From: Lasiosphaeria ovina
Taxonomy: Eukaryota > Ascomycota > Sordariomycetes > Sordariales > Lasiosphaeriaceae
Reading direction: 5' to 3'
Assembly: GCA_033439765.1 (NCBI GenBank)
Contig: JAULSN010000002.1
Location: forward strand, 1,984,001 to 2,048,000
DNA length: 64,000 nt
A program made the position numbers and the translations under genes. Below are positions 10,460 through 20,816 of the stretch, piece by piece. Numbering within the stretch: the first letter of the stretch is position 1; each line of letters begins with the position of its first letter. Below the pieces are notes generated by a model that searched no databases, was not told where the DNA came from, and saw only the letters and a program-made list of their open reading frames with translations.

Positions 10460-11439
10460 CTCGGCAAAACGATCCGGATAGATGCTTGGCAGCTGGTGTG
10501 GCAACTTGACAAGCAATCACGGGTATCTGTATTCGTACTTCGTACTTTTGTTGGTTATCTACTCCCTCTCCCTCCTCCTCTCTCTCTCGCTTGCGTACCT
10601 TGTACGCCCCTTTTCTCGACCAGTGAGTGAGTGACTCGGCAGCCCTCCCCTCCGCCAGTCCACGCAAGCGGTGGCCAGGAACTCGACTAGCGGCGGGTGT
10701 GTCCAGACAGGGCAATCAAATCGTCTCCTCTTCAGGTGATCCGATGGCGATGTTAGCGCTGTTGCTAGTCTGCAGTGGTCTAGTGGGTCGGCGAGCAGCG
10801 GCGGCAAAGTTGGATCGGATGGGGCTTGCCTAGGTGGGCAGGGGTGCACGCACTGCATCGTTCCCGGGTTCTCGGTGGATCTGCATTTGACATTATCCGG
10901 CCTGGCGGTTGACTTTGGCGATGGACACCTGCGGCACTGCGGCATGGCACATGGATACCTAGCCTAGACCGCAGCAAGCCGTCTTATTAAGCGGAATGTG
11001 GACCAGACCCAAGCCGTCACTCGGAGTAAATCCGACAATGGAACATCCAGGCCCAACGCTGTCCTCTGTCTGCCCTACTAATTATTGCGCCACAATAATG
11101 GGGTGCCGAGACCGGGGAATTGGCGCTCGGCACCTCGGATGACCCCTTAGGGACCAGTGAGATCTGAATCCTACAGGTACTCCGTACCTTGGGAATGTGC
11201 CTTGGCCCTGAGCCATTTTATTCACCTAAATCGTAAAACGTAAACCGTAAGCCTTTGATCCCCCCGTTGTCTATGCCCAAGTCTATTCTCCGTGAGATGT
11301 ACATGTACTTGATGTGCTTTGAGATTTAGTTGAGCTGAGGCTCCGTATAGACCCAGGCTAACACCCAAAAAGTATTGCCACATCTCCAGTAAATGGCAAA
11401 CGTATTCAATTGTTTTCTCATGTCCAAATGCCAGCCCCC
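10460..11439. other. Intergenic: upstream of the TIM-like gene and downstream of the RpiB-like gene
   Basis: About 1 kb, with a CT-rich tract at 10560-10592 (minus-strand purine tract) close to the TIM-like start. No gene or RNA is recognised. Confidence 0.5.
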
Positions 11440-12007
11440 CTAGCAGCTTCTCACCTCCTCCTCCGGAGGCCCCGAAAGCCCACCCTCTCCTTCTTCGTAC
11501 TCGTGGATGGCTGCCACCTTTGCAGCGCTGGGGCTTGACTCGTCAAAGACGTAGCCCAGCCACTCCTTGGCCAGCCGGCGAGCCAATTCTATCCCAACAA
11601 CCCGCTCTCCCATGCAGAGCACCTGCGCATTGTTGCTCAGGATAGCTCTCTCGACCGAGAAGCTGTCATGCGCCGTCACCGCCCGGATCCCCTTGATTTT
11701 GTTGGCCGAGATGGCCACCCCGAGTCCAGTGCCGCAAATCAACAGCGCCCGGTCGCATTCTCCCGAGGCGACAAGCTTCGCGGCCGCCGCCGCAATGTGA
11801 GGGTATGCCGTCTTATCGTCGGCGCCGACATCGACCACGGAAACGACGCGAGGGTCTGCCGCAAAGTCTGCCTTGATCTTGTTCTTGTACCCGACTCCAG
11901 CGTCCTAGCAGAGGTTGCAAATCACGTCAGCGGATTCCAAGACTCGCTGGTACCAGGTAAGGACGAACATCGCAGCCTACGGCAATTCTCCACTGTGGCG
12001 AGCTCAT
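11440..12007 (-). CDS. RpiB/LacAB-type sugar-phosphate isomerase, probable erythrulose-4-phosphate isomerase
   Basis: Exons 11969..12007 and 11440..11904 (64-bp intron, donor GTTCGT) give 167 aa beginning [20 protein letters not shown]. RpiB landmarks are the GCD-AG start, [13 protein letters not shown], the ICGTGLG motif with the catalytic Cys, [11 protein letters not shown] and [14 protein letters not shown]. Members isomerise ribose-5-phosphate or, in Brucella (EryI) and Yarrowia (EYI2), D-erythrulose-4-phosphate to D-erythrose-4-phosphate. The divergent kinase 479 bp away and the TIM-like gene downstream support the tetrose role. Exon 1 is only 39 nt, so it is easily missed. Family firm; substrate inferred. 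Confidence 0.9.
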
Positions 12008-12485
12008 GATGTCGAAGTTGTTGGTCGTTGAATCTTGCGGCTCTTTCTCTTGTCTAGAGGAGAACTAGGAGCGACAGGGTTAGAGACCCATAAAGTAGTT
12101 CAAGCGGCTACATGGGAAGGGCTGCATTTATCCAGCCCGTGTTGCCATTCCTGGTATGCCGTCGGTGACGGGGAACGGGATATTGGCAGCCCGGGTCCCA
12201 GGGGAGGGGGATGTTTGTGCATTGCCCCTCCTTCTTGTGCTTGGTGACCCCACCTCTCCGGCAAGTCTTCCATTGGTGTCTCCTTAAATGTGCAAGGGTG
12301 TCTTAGACCGGTGAGGGGCACTTGGTATCGCGTCAAGCTCATATCGGGACGAGCTGCGCCGGTTGTGCCGGATTCAAGAGGCAAGCAGACCGGGCCCCCA
12401 AGCTCACAACTCCTCGAGCTGGACTGTGTTTTTCCTCTCTATCTCCCTCAGCACCAACTTCCCCATCCGCCCTCGTCTTGCCATC
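12008..12485. promoter_or_regulatory. Bidirectional promoter of the RpiB-like and DAK-like genes
   Basis: 478 bp between divergent start codons. It contains CGG-N11-CCG at 12345-12361, the spacing bound by Gal4-type Zn2Cys6 regulators. Binding is not established; the start codons alone define this as the shared control region. Confidence 0.55.
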
Positions 12486-14270
12486 ATGTCTAAGCGGCAT
12501 CTCTTCCCTTCGTTGGAGGGGCTCGTCCCCAAAGCTCTCCGGGGTATCGTTGCTAGCAACCCACGACTGAACCTTGACGAGACCAACAGGGTCGTCTTCG
12601 ACTCGGAATCCCCGCGGTCCATCGTCAGCATCATCAGCGGAGGCGGGTCCGGCCACGAGCCAGCATGGTCCGGATATGTCGGAAGCAACATGCTCGCCGC
12701 TTCCGTGGCCGGCGATGTCTTTGCGTCTCCCAGCACCAAGCAGATCCTGGCAGCCATTGAGGCTGTCCCGTCGGACAAAGGAACTCTCCTCGTCATCACC
12801 AACTACACAGGCGACTGTCTTCACTTTGGCTTGGCGGCCGAGAAGACCAAGGCCAGGGGGCACCCTTGCCGGATGCTTATATGCGGCGACGACGTGTCCA
12901 TAGGGAAGGCCGGCGGGTCGCTGGTTGGGCGGCGTGGACTTGCTGCCCAGATTGCTGTATTGAAAGTGCTCGGTGCCGCGGCTGCTCAGGGAGCGTCGCT
13001 GGACGAGCTCTACGACTTCGGCACCGCCTTCGCGGACCAGATCGTCAGCATTGCGACTACCCTGGATCATTGTCACGTCCCTGGCCGGACTGAACATGGT
13101 GCTCTAGACGAAGACGAAGTCGAGATTGGCACCGGACCCCACAATGAGCCGGGGTACAGGAAACTGTCGCCTGCGCCATCGCCCGAGGCGTTAGTCAAGC
13201 AGATCCTGACCTACTGCTTGGACGAAAAAGATCCAGAACGGGGCTATGTCAATTTCAGCCCAGGAGACGAGACTGTCTTGGTCGTGAGCAACTTTGGGGG
13301 CATGTCGAACCTTGAAATGGGCGGTTTGGTCGACGAGCTCCTTCAGCAGCTGCTCGCGGACTGGAATATTCAGCCTTCGCGTGTGTACGCCGGGTGCTTG
13401 GAGACTTCCCTCAATGCGCCAGCTTTCTCCGTCTCCGTAATCAACATCTCGTCAGCAGCCGCCAACAGCACATATTCCCTGGACCAGGTCAAGGCGTTCC
13501 TCGACGTCAGGACAGACACGGCATGGGAAGCGGTTGCCGGCTCCCAAAGCAACCCGCAACGACGGCCGCGGGCAGACCAGATTGTCCAGCCGCCGGTCGA
13601 AGAGAAGAAGGTCATTGACGACACCGAGGACTTGAAAATCGACGCGGCGGTTCTGGAGAGCATGCTCCGCAGTGCCTGCGCCGAAGTGATAGCAGCCGAG
13701 CCCGATCTAACGAAATGGGACACAGTCATGGGCGACGGGGATTGCGGCCTGACGCTCGAGACAGGAGCGAAAGCCCTTCTGGAGGCGGTGGACTCGAGAC
13801 AGGTTGCTGCCAGGGGGTCTGTAGTCGAGGTGCTCGTCGAGTTGGAGGACATTGTCGAGGGCAAGATGGGTGGCACTCTTGGTGGCATTCTCGGCATCTT
13901 CTTCGTCTCGCTGAGGACAGCGGTGCAGGAGAACAACGGCCTAGCGCAAACAGAAGGAACCACGGCGGTGTGGGGAAAGGCACTGGCCACCGCCATAGCC
14001 CACCTTAGCCACTACACGCCGGCCAAGGTTGGGGACCGGACAGTCATGGACACGCTGATCCCGTTTGCCAACGCCATGAAGTCGGGACAGACGTTTGAGG
14101 AGAGCGTCGCTGCCGCTGTCCGGGGCTCTGAGGCTACCAAGATGTTGAAGCCGAGACTTGGCAGGGCGACGTATGTCGGCGTGGGCGCAGACAGCTCTAA
14201 AGAGCTGCCGCCAGACCCCGGTGCCTGGGGCGCCATGGTTGCGATCAGGGGTTTGCTCTCGGGTGTTTGA
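12486..14270 (+). CDS. Dihydroxyacetone-kinase family protein (DhaK-DhaL fusion), probable erythrulose kinase
   Basis: 594 aa, single exon, ATG at 12486; the frame stays open upstream but has no suitable ATG. The DhaK half (residues 1-350) has GGGSGHEPAW, VAGDVFASPS and GTGPHNEPG, whose His is the covalent substrate-binding residue. The DhaL half (from about residue 390) has the ATP/Mg motif DGDCGLTLETGA, MGGTLGGILG, GDRTVMDTL and a C-terminal DPGAWGAM. The single-chain, ATP-dependent form is typical of fungi and Citrobacter. Substrates across the family are dihydroxyacetone, glyceraldehyde and erythrulose (Yarrowia EYK1). The cluster suggests erythrulose or a similar ketotetrose. No peroxisomal C-terminal signal is present. 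Confidence 0.92.
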   Translation: MSKRHLFPSLEGLVPKALRGIVASNPRLNLDETNRVVFDSESPRSIVSIISGGGSGHEPAWSGYVGSNMLAASVAGDVFASPSTKQILAAIEAVPSDKGTLLVITNYTGDCLHFGLAAEKTKARGHPCRMLICGDDVSIGKAGGSLVGRRGLAAQIAVLKVLGAAAAQGASLDELYDFGTAFADQIVSIATTLDHCHVPGRTEHGALDEDEVEIGTGPHNEPGYRKLSPAPSPEALVKQILTYCLDEKDPERGYVNFSPGDETVLVVSNFGGMSNLEMGGLVDELLQQLLADWNIQPSRVYAGCLETSLNAPAFSVSVINISSAAANSTYSLDQVKAFLDVRTDTAWEAVAGSQSNPQRRPRADQIVQPPVEEKKVIDDTEDLKIDAAVLESMLRSACAEVIAAEPDLTKWDTVMGDGDCGLTLETGAKALLEAVDSRQVAARGSVVEVLVELEDIVEGKMGGTLGGILGIFFVSLRTAVQENNGLAQTEGTTAVWGKALATAIAHLSHYTPAKVGDRTVMDTLIPFANAMKSGQTFEESVAAAVRGSEATKMLKPRLGRATYVGVGADSSKELPPDPGAWGAMVAIRGLLSGV

Positions 14271-14791
14271 ATTTTGTGTACGACCATGACGGAACTGGGT
14301 TTTGGAATTGGGGCACGCAGCTGCAGAAATTCTGCCTAATAATTTACGCGTTTGGTTTCTTTTTTGGTAATTGGTGTCTACTCTCTGTGTGTATCCATCG
14401 TACCTTCCCAGCCTGTCTTAACTAGCGCCAGTGATCAGCTAAGGCGCCTTTGTGGTTTCCATCTGTTCAGATAGCCGTTTCGTAATGCAGCTCGGGGTAC
14501 CTTCCAGATTTGGGTGCTGGCTCCTTTTCAATGACACAATTTGATAATTAATAATCCGAACAAGGAAATTTAACTTGAATTCCGTTTTCCAATTCGTGAC
14601 TTTGACACTACGTCGGAGATGATGGCATCCGACCAGAATTTGATCTTTTGTTTCATATTTTTCTTCTTCTTCTTCGTTTGATTATCTAGCTGCAACTAAC
14701 GATAGCATTCCCTCACAGCCTCTGGGTAAATACAGGTAGGCAGTTACACAACATCTGCCTCCGTCCTTACCCTACAGTACCATCAAGGCAC
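14271..14791. other. Intergenic between convergent kinase and aldolase genes
   Basis: 520 bp, AT-richer than its surroundings, holding only the two 3' flanks. No RNA or gene is recognised. Confidence 0.5.
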
Positions 14792-15658
14792 CTAGGCCTT
14801 CCCAGCGCTCCCCAGCCAGTGCATGTATTTCTCGATGGCGACCTGCATGGCATTTGTGCCCGCCTCAATCACGCTGGTCAGGGGCTTTCCCTGCATGTCC
14901 TTCTGCACGTGTGCGTAGTGGTCGTTCATGCCCTTGTTGATGTTGATCTTTGTCACGCCCGCCGCCATGCACTTATTGAAGATGGTCTCGTCGAACGGGT
15001 CGGCGCCGTGCAGCACGAGCCTGACGCGGTCGCCGACGGCCTCGTTGATGCTCTGCAGCCGCTCGTACTCGAGCTGGATGCCACGCGGCCCGTACTCGCC
15101 GTGCACGTTCCCAAACGCCGGCGCCAGCATGTCGATGCCCGTCGCCACAAACTCCTCGGCCTGCTCGGGCGTCGTCAGCACCCCCTCGAGATCAACCGTC
15201 TCGGCGACGCCGTCCTCGCCGCCCTCGATGCGCCCCGGCTCGGCCTCGGCCGCGATGCCGCGCTCGTGGCAGTATTTGACCAGCTCGGCCGTCAGCTTGA
15301 GGTTCTCATCCTTTTCGTAGTGGCTCATGTCGCACATGATACTGTCGAAGCCGTCGGGGATGTCGGCTGCGCGCCGCACCAGTTCCGGCGTCTGGCAGTG
15401 GTCCAGGTGCAGCGACACGGGCACGCTGGCGCTGTGTGCCGCGTCGGCCGCCGCCTTCACGAGCGAATCTCCCGCGTACTGGATTGCCCAGGGGAACAGC
15501 AGCACCATGGCAGGCGAGCGGGCCGCCTCGGCCGCCCTCACCGTTGCGATGATGGACTCGATGTTGTAGCAGCACATGCCCGGGACGCCATAACCGCCGG
15601 CCTTGGCCGCATTCAAAATGGACATGGACCGGTTCTCGGAAAACGGCGGGCGCGTCAT
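14792..15658 (-). CDS. Class II (metal-dependent) ketose-bisphosphate aldolase family protein
   Basis: 288 aa, single exon, ATG at 15658. Class II FBA/tagatose-bisphosphate aldolase landmarks are HLDHCQ (zinc His and catalytic Asp), AEPGRIEGGEDG (normally AELGR-GG-ED), FGNVHGEYG (second zinc His), LVLHGADPFDE (third zinc His; the usual HGGSG phosphate loop is HGADP) and KININKGMNDHY. The altered phosphate loop suggests a substrate other than fructose-1,6-bisphosphate. Lying between the kinase and the dehydrogenase, it may cleave a phosphorylated keto-sugar or keto-acid made by the cluster. Family firm; substrate unknown. Confidence 0.9.
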   Translation of the reverse strand: MTRPPFSENRSMSILNAAKAGGYGVPGMCCYNIESIIATVRAAEAARSPAMVLLFPWAIQYAGDSLVKAAADAAHSASVPVSLHLDHCQTPELVRRAADIPDGFDSIMCDMSHYEKDENLKLTAELVKYCHERGIAAEAEPGRIEGGEDGVAETVDLEGVLTTPEQAEEFVATGIDMLAPAFGNVHGEYGPRGIQLEYERLQSINEAVGDRVRLVLHGADPFDETIFNKCMAAGVTKININKGMNDHYAHVQKDMQGKPLTSVIEAGTNAMQVAIEKYMHWLGSAGKA

Positions 15659-16409
15659 CGTGGCGGGTTAACGAGGGGTAGAGACGGCAAATGAAGTGTG
15701 ACGAGGTGAATTGGGGTTGGTGACAGGGAGGCTTGTTTCGACTGAATTGCCAAGATGAGAAGCGAGGTCGTTTTGGCGAGCGTTTCGGGATGCGAATTTA
15801 GTATCTCGACGTCGGCGATCCAGAATGCGACTTGGCGATAAAATTGGATTTCTCTGGCCCAAGTACCAAGGTGAACAGAGCCCTGCTTGCTTGACTCGAT
15901 AATTGCCGGTCGGGATCCCCGATTTGGGATCGTCTCCTTTGACCCGCCAAGCCGAATAGACGGGAATGGGTGCATGATAGAAATTAGCCTGAGAGTGGCG
16001 ATGCGACAGTGGGGGATGCCTCACGTCATTATTGGCTCTTGGCCTGCGGGAAAGGGGGCATCAACAAGCGGCTTCCCAGAGCGGGGGAACGACATGTTTC
16101 CTGCGGGTCACCCGATGGTGAGGAGTCTTGGACTTCACCCGGAAAGGGGGGTGCGGCATCGGCCGATGTGGGAAGCGACGCATCTACATTCGAGCTTGCT
16201 CTCGAGTCTCCCACGTCTGGTCCTCCATTTCAAAAACGGGCCAATTAAGCCCCGAAGCAGGTGCAAGTATCCATCTTCCTCGCAAGAGCTCCGAATAGAA
16301 TAACCAGTGATACTTTGCAGTCTGTGGACCGTGTCAGCTCTCAACTCGACACTCAAACAGACAGCGGGATAACCTTGGCACTGAAACAGTTACACCCTAG
16401 CAGTCAGTC
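15659..16409. promoter_or_regulatory. Bidirectional promoter of the aldolase and dehydrogenase genes
   Basis: 751 bp between divergent start codons. It contains CGG-N5-CCG at 15911-15921 and the palindrome ATCGGCCGAT near 16158. These are possible Zn2Cys6 sites; no expression evidence is available. Confidence 0.5.
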
Positions 16410-17753
16410 ATGGCCGAGCAAAAGCCACTCGTTTCCTTCATTGGCCTGGGTGCCATGGGGTTTGGAATGGCAACCCATCTGCTGAAGCAGGGCTACACCG
16501 TCACAGGCTTCGATGTCTGGGGGCCAACTCTCGAACGGTTCAAGGCCGCCGGCGGTCTGACAGCGACGACACCAGCCGAGACAGTCGCCGACAAGCCCTT
16601 TTGCGTGTGTATGGTTGCCACGGCGCAACAAGCCCAGGCAGTGCTCATCGAGGGTCCCGACGCTGCCATCAACTCATTTCCCCAGGGAGCGGCCCTCCTT
16701 CTCTGCTCCACAGTCCCGTGCGACTATGTGCAGTCGCTAGAGAAGCAGCTCAAAAGCCTCGGCCGCGGCGACATCCTCCTCGTCGACAGCCCAGTATCGG
16801 GCGGCGTAGCGCGTGCCGCAGATGGAACTCTCTCCATCATGGCAGGCATGTCTGACGCCGCTCTCGCCAAGGCACGCCCCCTGCTCGCTGAGATGGCGGA
16901 CCCAAGCAAGCTGTACATTGTCGAGGGAGGCATTGGGGCCGGCAGCAATATGAAGATGGTACATCAGGTGTTGGCAGCGTGCCAGATCCTGTCGGCAAGC
17001 GAGGCCATGGGATTCGCGGACCAGCTCGGTCTGGATCTCGCCAAGGCACAAGAAGCAGTTCTGGCTTCAGACGCCTGGAACTTCATGTTCGAGCACCGGA
17101 CACCGAGAATGCTCACCGAATTCAAGCCCATCGCCAGCGCCATCCTCATCATCATCAAAGACACGAGCATAATCACGGCCTCTGGCAGGGGGGTTGCCTT
17201 CCCAACGCTCATGACGAGCGTCGCAGAGCAGGTGTACTTCTCTGCCATCGGCAGAGGCTTCGGCCCGGACGACGACAGCAGTCTCATCCGGCTGTACAAC
17301 GAGGGCAAGGGCAAGGTCGGGCCAGTTCACGGCCTGGCAGAGAGCGAGGCGGAGAAGACGGCATTGGTAGTCGACCTGCTGAAGGGTATCCTCATCTGCT
17401 CAGCAGCCGAGTCCCTGGCGTTTGCGCATGCCGTCGGGCTGGATCTCGACCAAGTCTATGACTTGTGCATCAACGCCGCGGGCGGCAGCACCATCCTGAA
17501 AAACGTCGGGCCCGACATCATCAAGGCGTTCCGCGAAGGCACGGCGGCGCAAGGATGGGCGGCGCAGGGCAACGGCACCGGGCTCAAGGAAATCGCCGAC
17601 AAGCTGAACGCTGCCGTCGAGGAAGGGCAGAGGATCAAAGCGCCCCTGTTCCTCGGAAACCAGGCACGCAATATCATTCAGTTGGCGCTCCAGTCTGGCC
17701 CGCCGGATCTTGCTGTGGGAGCAGTGGTAAAGGTATGGGCTGGAAAGGCCTAA
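16410..17753 (+). CDS. Beta-hydroxyacid dehydrogenase (3-hydroxyisobutyrate/L-threonate dehydrogenase type)
   Basis: 447 aa, single exon. The N-terminal Rossmann fold has GLGAMGFGMATHLL. The substrate-binding DSPVSGGVARAADGTL and the catalytic Lys helix (GAGSNMKMVHQ) follow. A second helical C-terminal block (ICSAAESLAFAHAVGLDL, then NAAGGSTILKNVGP) lengthens it beyond the usual 300 aa. The family oxidises 3-hydroxy acids with NAD(P). LtnD of four-carbon acid-sugar pathways and the N-terminal part of large fungal fusion proteins belong here. Divergence from the aldolase gene suggests a shared pathway with four-carbon sugars or acids. The exact substrate cannot be read from the sequence. Confidence 0.9.
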   Translation: MAEQKPLVSFIGLGAMGFGMATHLLKQGYTVTGFDVWGPTLERFKAAGGLTATTPAETVADKPFCVCMVATAQQAQAVLIEGPDAAINSFPQGAALLLCSTVPCDYVQSLEKQLKSLGRGDILLVDSPVSGGVARAADGTLSIMAGMSDAALAKARPLLAEMADPSKLYIVEGGIGAGSNMKMVHQVLAACQILSASEAMGFADQLGLDLAKAQEAVLASDAWNFMFEHRTPRMLTEFKPIASAILIIIKDTSIITASGRGVAFPTLMTSVAEQVYFSAIGRGFGPDDDSSLIRLYNEGKGKVGPVHGLAESEAEKTALVVDLLKGILICSAAESLAFAHAVGLDLDQVYDLCINAAGGSTILKNVGPDIIKAFREGTAAQGWAAQGNGTGLKEIADKLNAAVEEGQRIKAPLFLGNQARNIIQLALQSGPPDLAVGAVVKVWAGKA

Positions 17754-18274
17754 TTAGAGTCTAGAGTTGTCTCTTTGTAATAGTAGCTGTTGGAACAGCG
17801 GCATTCGCACCGTACCGCAGGCAAAGGAGGGAGGGTGTCGTGAGTCAGGTGCTGATCCACGTGCCCGCTTAACGGGACACGGGGATAAGATGACGTCAAT
17901 TTGAGGGTCCCCGGACCCTTTCCCCGCGCTCCCGCCTGTTCTCCAGGGTCATTTAACCCCTGAAAAAGCTGTCGCGTCAACTTAGCGCGCCGCGATCGCG
18001 ACGGAGGACGGAGTACGGGGCATTAGTTTCGTCCATATCTCAACTCTCCTTCATCAGCACGACCCGCCGCTTAATTCCTTCCACACCCCTCTAGGCCCCT
18101 CCACGCGCTCAGTTTCTAGACTGAAACACAATCCGCGGCCCAATTCGCTCTCACGCCTATTAATTCCTGCTTCACAGTCGCGTAAACTTGGCGTGCCGCG
18201 GTCACTTTTGCAATTGTTCTTACCAACCTGATTTTCGTCTCTCGACTCCTTTCACAACCAAGCAGAACGAACAC
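17754..18274. other. Intergenic upstream of dim-5
   Basis: About 520 bp with pyrimidine-rich stretches before the dim-5 start. No other feature is recognised. Confidence 0.5.
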
Positions 18275-19311
18275 ATGGAAGACGCTACACGCCAGCACTT
18301 CTTCCACCATGGGCGGCCCGGTGTATGTAATTCTGTCCGCTAGGTGAATGTCTCCAGCTGAACTGACCTGTTTTTGCCTTGGATTAGTCCGACGCGAAAG
18401 AGATGCAGAACTGCCATTTTTGCCAAATCCGCTCCTTCGCGACGCACTCGACAATCCCAATTACAGTTATCAATAAGGAAGACAAGGCCGTTCTGAACCC
18501 CAATTTTCGCTTCATCGACCGGTCGGTCGTTACGAAAGGCGTCCCGGTCGCTGAGGACTCTTTTCGCACGGGCTGCAACTGTGAGACGGACGAAGACTGC
18601 ATGAAGCGCGCCTGCCAGTGCCTAGACGAGATGGCGTTCGACAGCGACAACGACGGCGTCGCATATCACTCACACGGAGTCAAGGAGGGCTTGCTGCGGA
18701 GTAGGATCCTGCACAGCCGGGAACCCATCTACGAGTGTCACCAGGGATGCAACTGTTCGTCGAAATGTCCGAACAGGGTCGTGGAACGGGGAAGAACAGT
18801 GCCGCTGCAGATATTCCGGACCGAAAACCGGGGCTGGGGGGTCAAGTGCCCCGTCGACATCAAGAAGGGCCAGTTTGTGGACAGGTACCTTGGCGAGATC
18901 ATCACGAGCAAAGAGGCCGACAGGAGGCGCGCCGACGCAACCGTCGCTCGTCGCAAAGACGTCTATCTATTCGCGCTCGATAAATTCTCGAACCCGGACT
19001 CTCCAGATCCGCTGCTGAGGGCTCCGCCCCTCGAGGTCGACGGCGAGTACATGAGCGGGCCGACCCGGTTTATCAACCATAGCTGCGAGCCCAACATGCG
19101 CATCTTTGCCCGCGTAGGCGACCATGCAGACAAGCATATCCACGATCTCGCGCTGTTCGCGGTACGAGACATTCCGCGCTGGGAAGAGCTGACATTCGAT
19201 TACGTGGACGGACTGGGCGAGATGGAGAGCGACGCCCACGACCCGTCCCAAACCAAGAACATGACCAAGTGTTTGTGCGGGACTCCTCGCTGCAGAGGCT
19301 ACCTGTGGTGA
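18275..19311 (+). CDS. dim-5: Histone H3 lysine-9 methyltransferase DIM-5 (SUV39/Clr4 family)
   Basis: Exons 18275..18322 and 18388..19311 (65-bp intron, GTATGT donor) give 323 aa. The pre-SET zinc cluster runs from GCNCETDEDCM through ACQC to CHQGCNCSSKCPNRV. The SET domain holds GWGVKCPVDIKKGQFV, RFINHSCEPN and ELTFDYVDG. The post-SET is CLCG-PRCRGYLW. The order and spacing match Neurospora DIM-5 closely along the whole length. DIM-5 trimethylates H3K9, recruits HP1 and directs DNA methylation over RIP-mutated DNA in Neurospora. The start choice rests on the small first exon; the ATG at 18403 would delete 21 residues but leave all domains. A neighbouring gene shows RIP-like decay, consistent with an active genome-defence history. 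Confidence 0.96.
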
Positions 19312-20816
19312 GCGTTTAGCCCCATCATGGCCGGAGCACTCCAGAGTGGTTGCAAAAGGCTTGAGACAAGGTTTGCGTCGCGAGCCCGCAGGTTTGCCCG
19401 CCGAGAAGCTGCCACCTTAGTTGCCCAAATAGAGGTAACAGCAAGCTCTTGTGTATTGGTTTTCCGGAATCATGTTCAGGGGGGCATGGGCCGAATTGCT
19501 TTCTTATTTGAGACGGTGTAGGTTGCTACCCAGTTCAATTGTAGCAGGATGCTGCTTCAATTCGCTACTCCTGTCATACGAATATTTGGCAAGCCCCCCG
19601 CCGAATCAGTGACTGACGGTGTGACAGGGATCCTACGGAGTACTTGCCCAAGAAACTCCCCGCATCACAGCTCGTTCTCGTCCACGTCATGTATACATAG
19701 CCCAGCCCTGGTTTGTTTGCTAAGCCAGGGCAGTTTGGCTCTGTTGACTAGGGATCATGGTCAGAATTGTGATCTTTTCCCAGTTTGTAGCCAGCGGAGC
19801 TGGTCAGATAGGAGAGATGAATAGCAACTGCCCGATTAACGAATCTCCGAAAATTACATTGACTCCCTTTGAAGGTCTGGACGGATACGGACCAATAATG
19901 AGAAGTACAAGTCGTTATCTCGTAAAGAGACAAGCTAAAGGCTGGTGGCGCACCAACAATAAAACCCGGGCTGGACTGTAGATACATGGCAATTGTACTG
20001 AGTAAATACAAGACCTTCCACAAGTACGAGAATGGGAGTGTAGAATTACAGACAAGTTTGTTCCTTTTACCAAGGCCGCATTGTATGGCCGGGGCAATCA
20101 GCAAACATGGACCCAAAGCAGAACAAGCCTGGGCCCTCTTCAAGGCCTGGGTCCTGGTGTGGACGGCCCAATCCGGTGGGGGAAGAGACCTGGAGCTTGC
20201 GTCGTTGCGATCATCTCTTTGCCTGCCGTGATCTGACTTCTGGGGGACCTGGGAGACAGACGGCTTATCGCATCGTATCGGTGGTCCAAAAGCATCTCGA
20301 TGACAGCCTCAGGTGTAACACATCATTTTCTCCGCACTTGGGTCGACCCACTAAACCACGGTAGGTAAGGTGATGTATGTACTGTAACTAGGTAGCTCGC
20401 TCCCCGCTCCCTTCAGCTCCAACCCTCCCTGGGTTTAGGGGGTCACCGAGCGGTGGCTGGCTGGATTGGGAGAGGTGACGGGAGGTGTCGTCGTCCTTGT
20501 GCCAGAAAACGAAACCACCACCCACTAGCTTCCTCTTTTATTCCCGAAAGAATAAAACCCACCACAAAACAGCCCACAGCCCCCCGCGGACCGGTGAAGT
20601 GTGTGTTGTGTGTGTTTTTTTTATCTTTTTTGTCTTTTGCTAGCACCCGTTTTGCCGCGCGAAAAAAAAGGGCCCTCGGTTGGCTGCCGCAATGCACTAG
20701 TTATTCAGGCGGCTGCCACAGGAGCTGCCCGGCAGCAGGCGCGCAATCGAGCGTGCCGATAGGAGAGCTTGTTCGGGAGGTGGTCGGCACCGGCACCCTG
20801 ACGGCTCGAAAACGAG
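19312..20816. other. Intergenic downstream of dim-5
   Basis: About 1.5 kb. A GT/T-rich stretch at 20600-20640 is the only visible structure. No gene is recognised on either strand. Confidence 0.5.

Noticed and set aside
14819..15694. A 291-codon open frame on the plus strand opposite the aldolase gene
   Set aside because: It mirrors the GC-rich codons of the aldolase; the minus strand has all catalytic motifs, while this frame has none.
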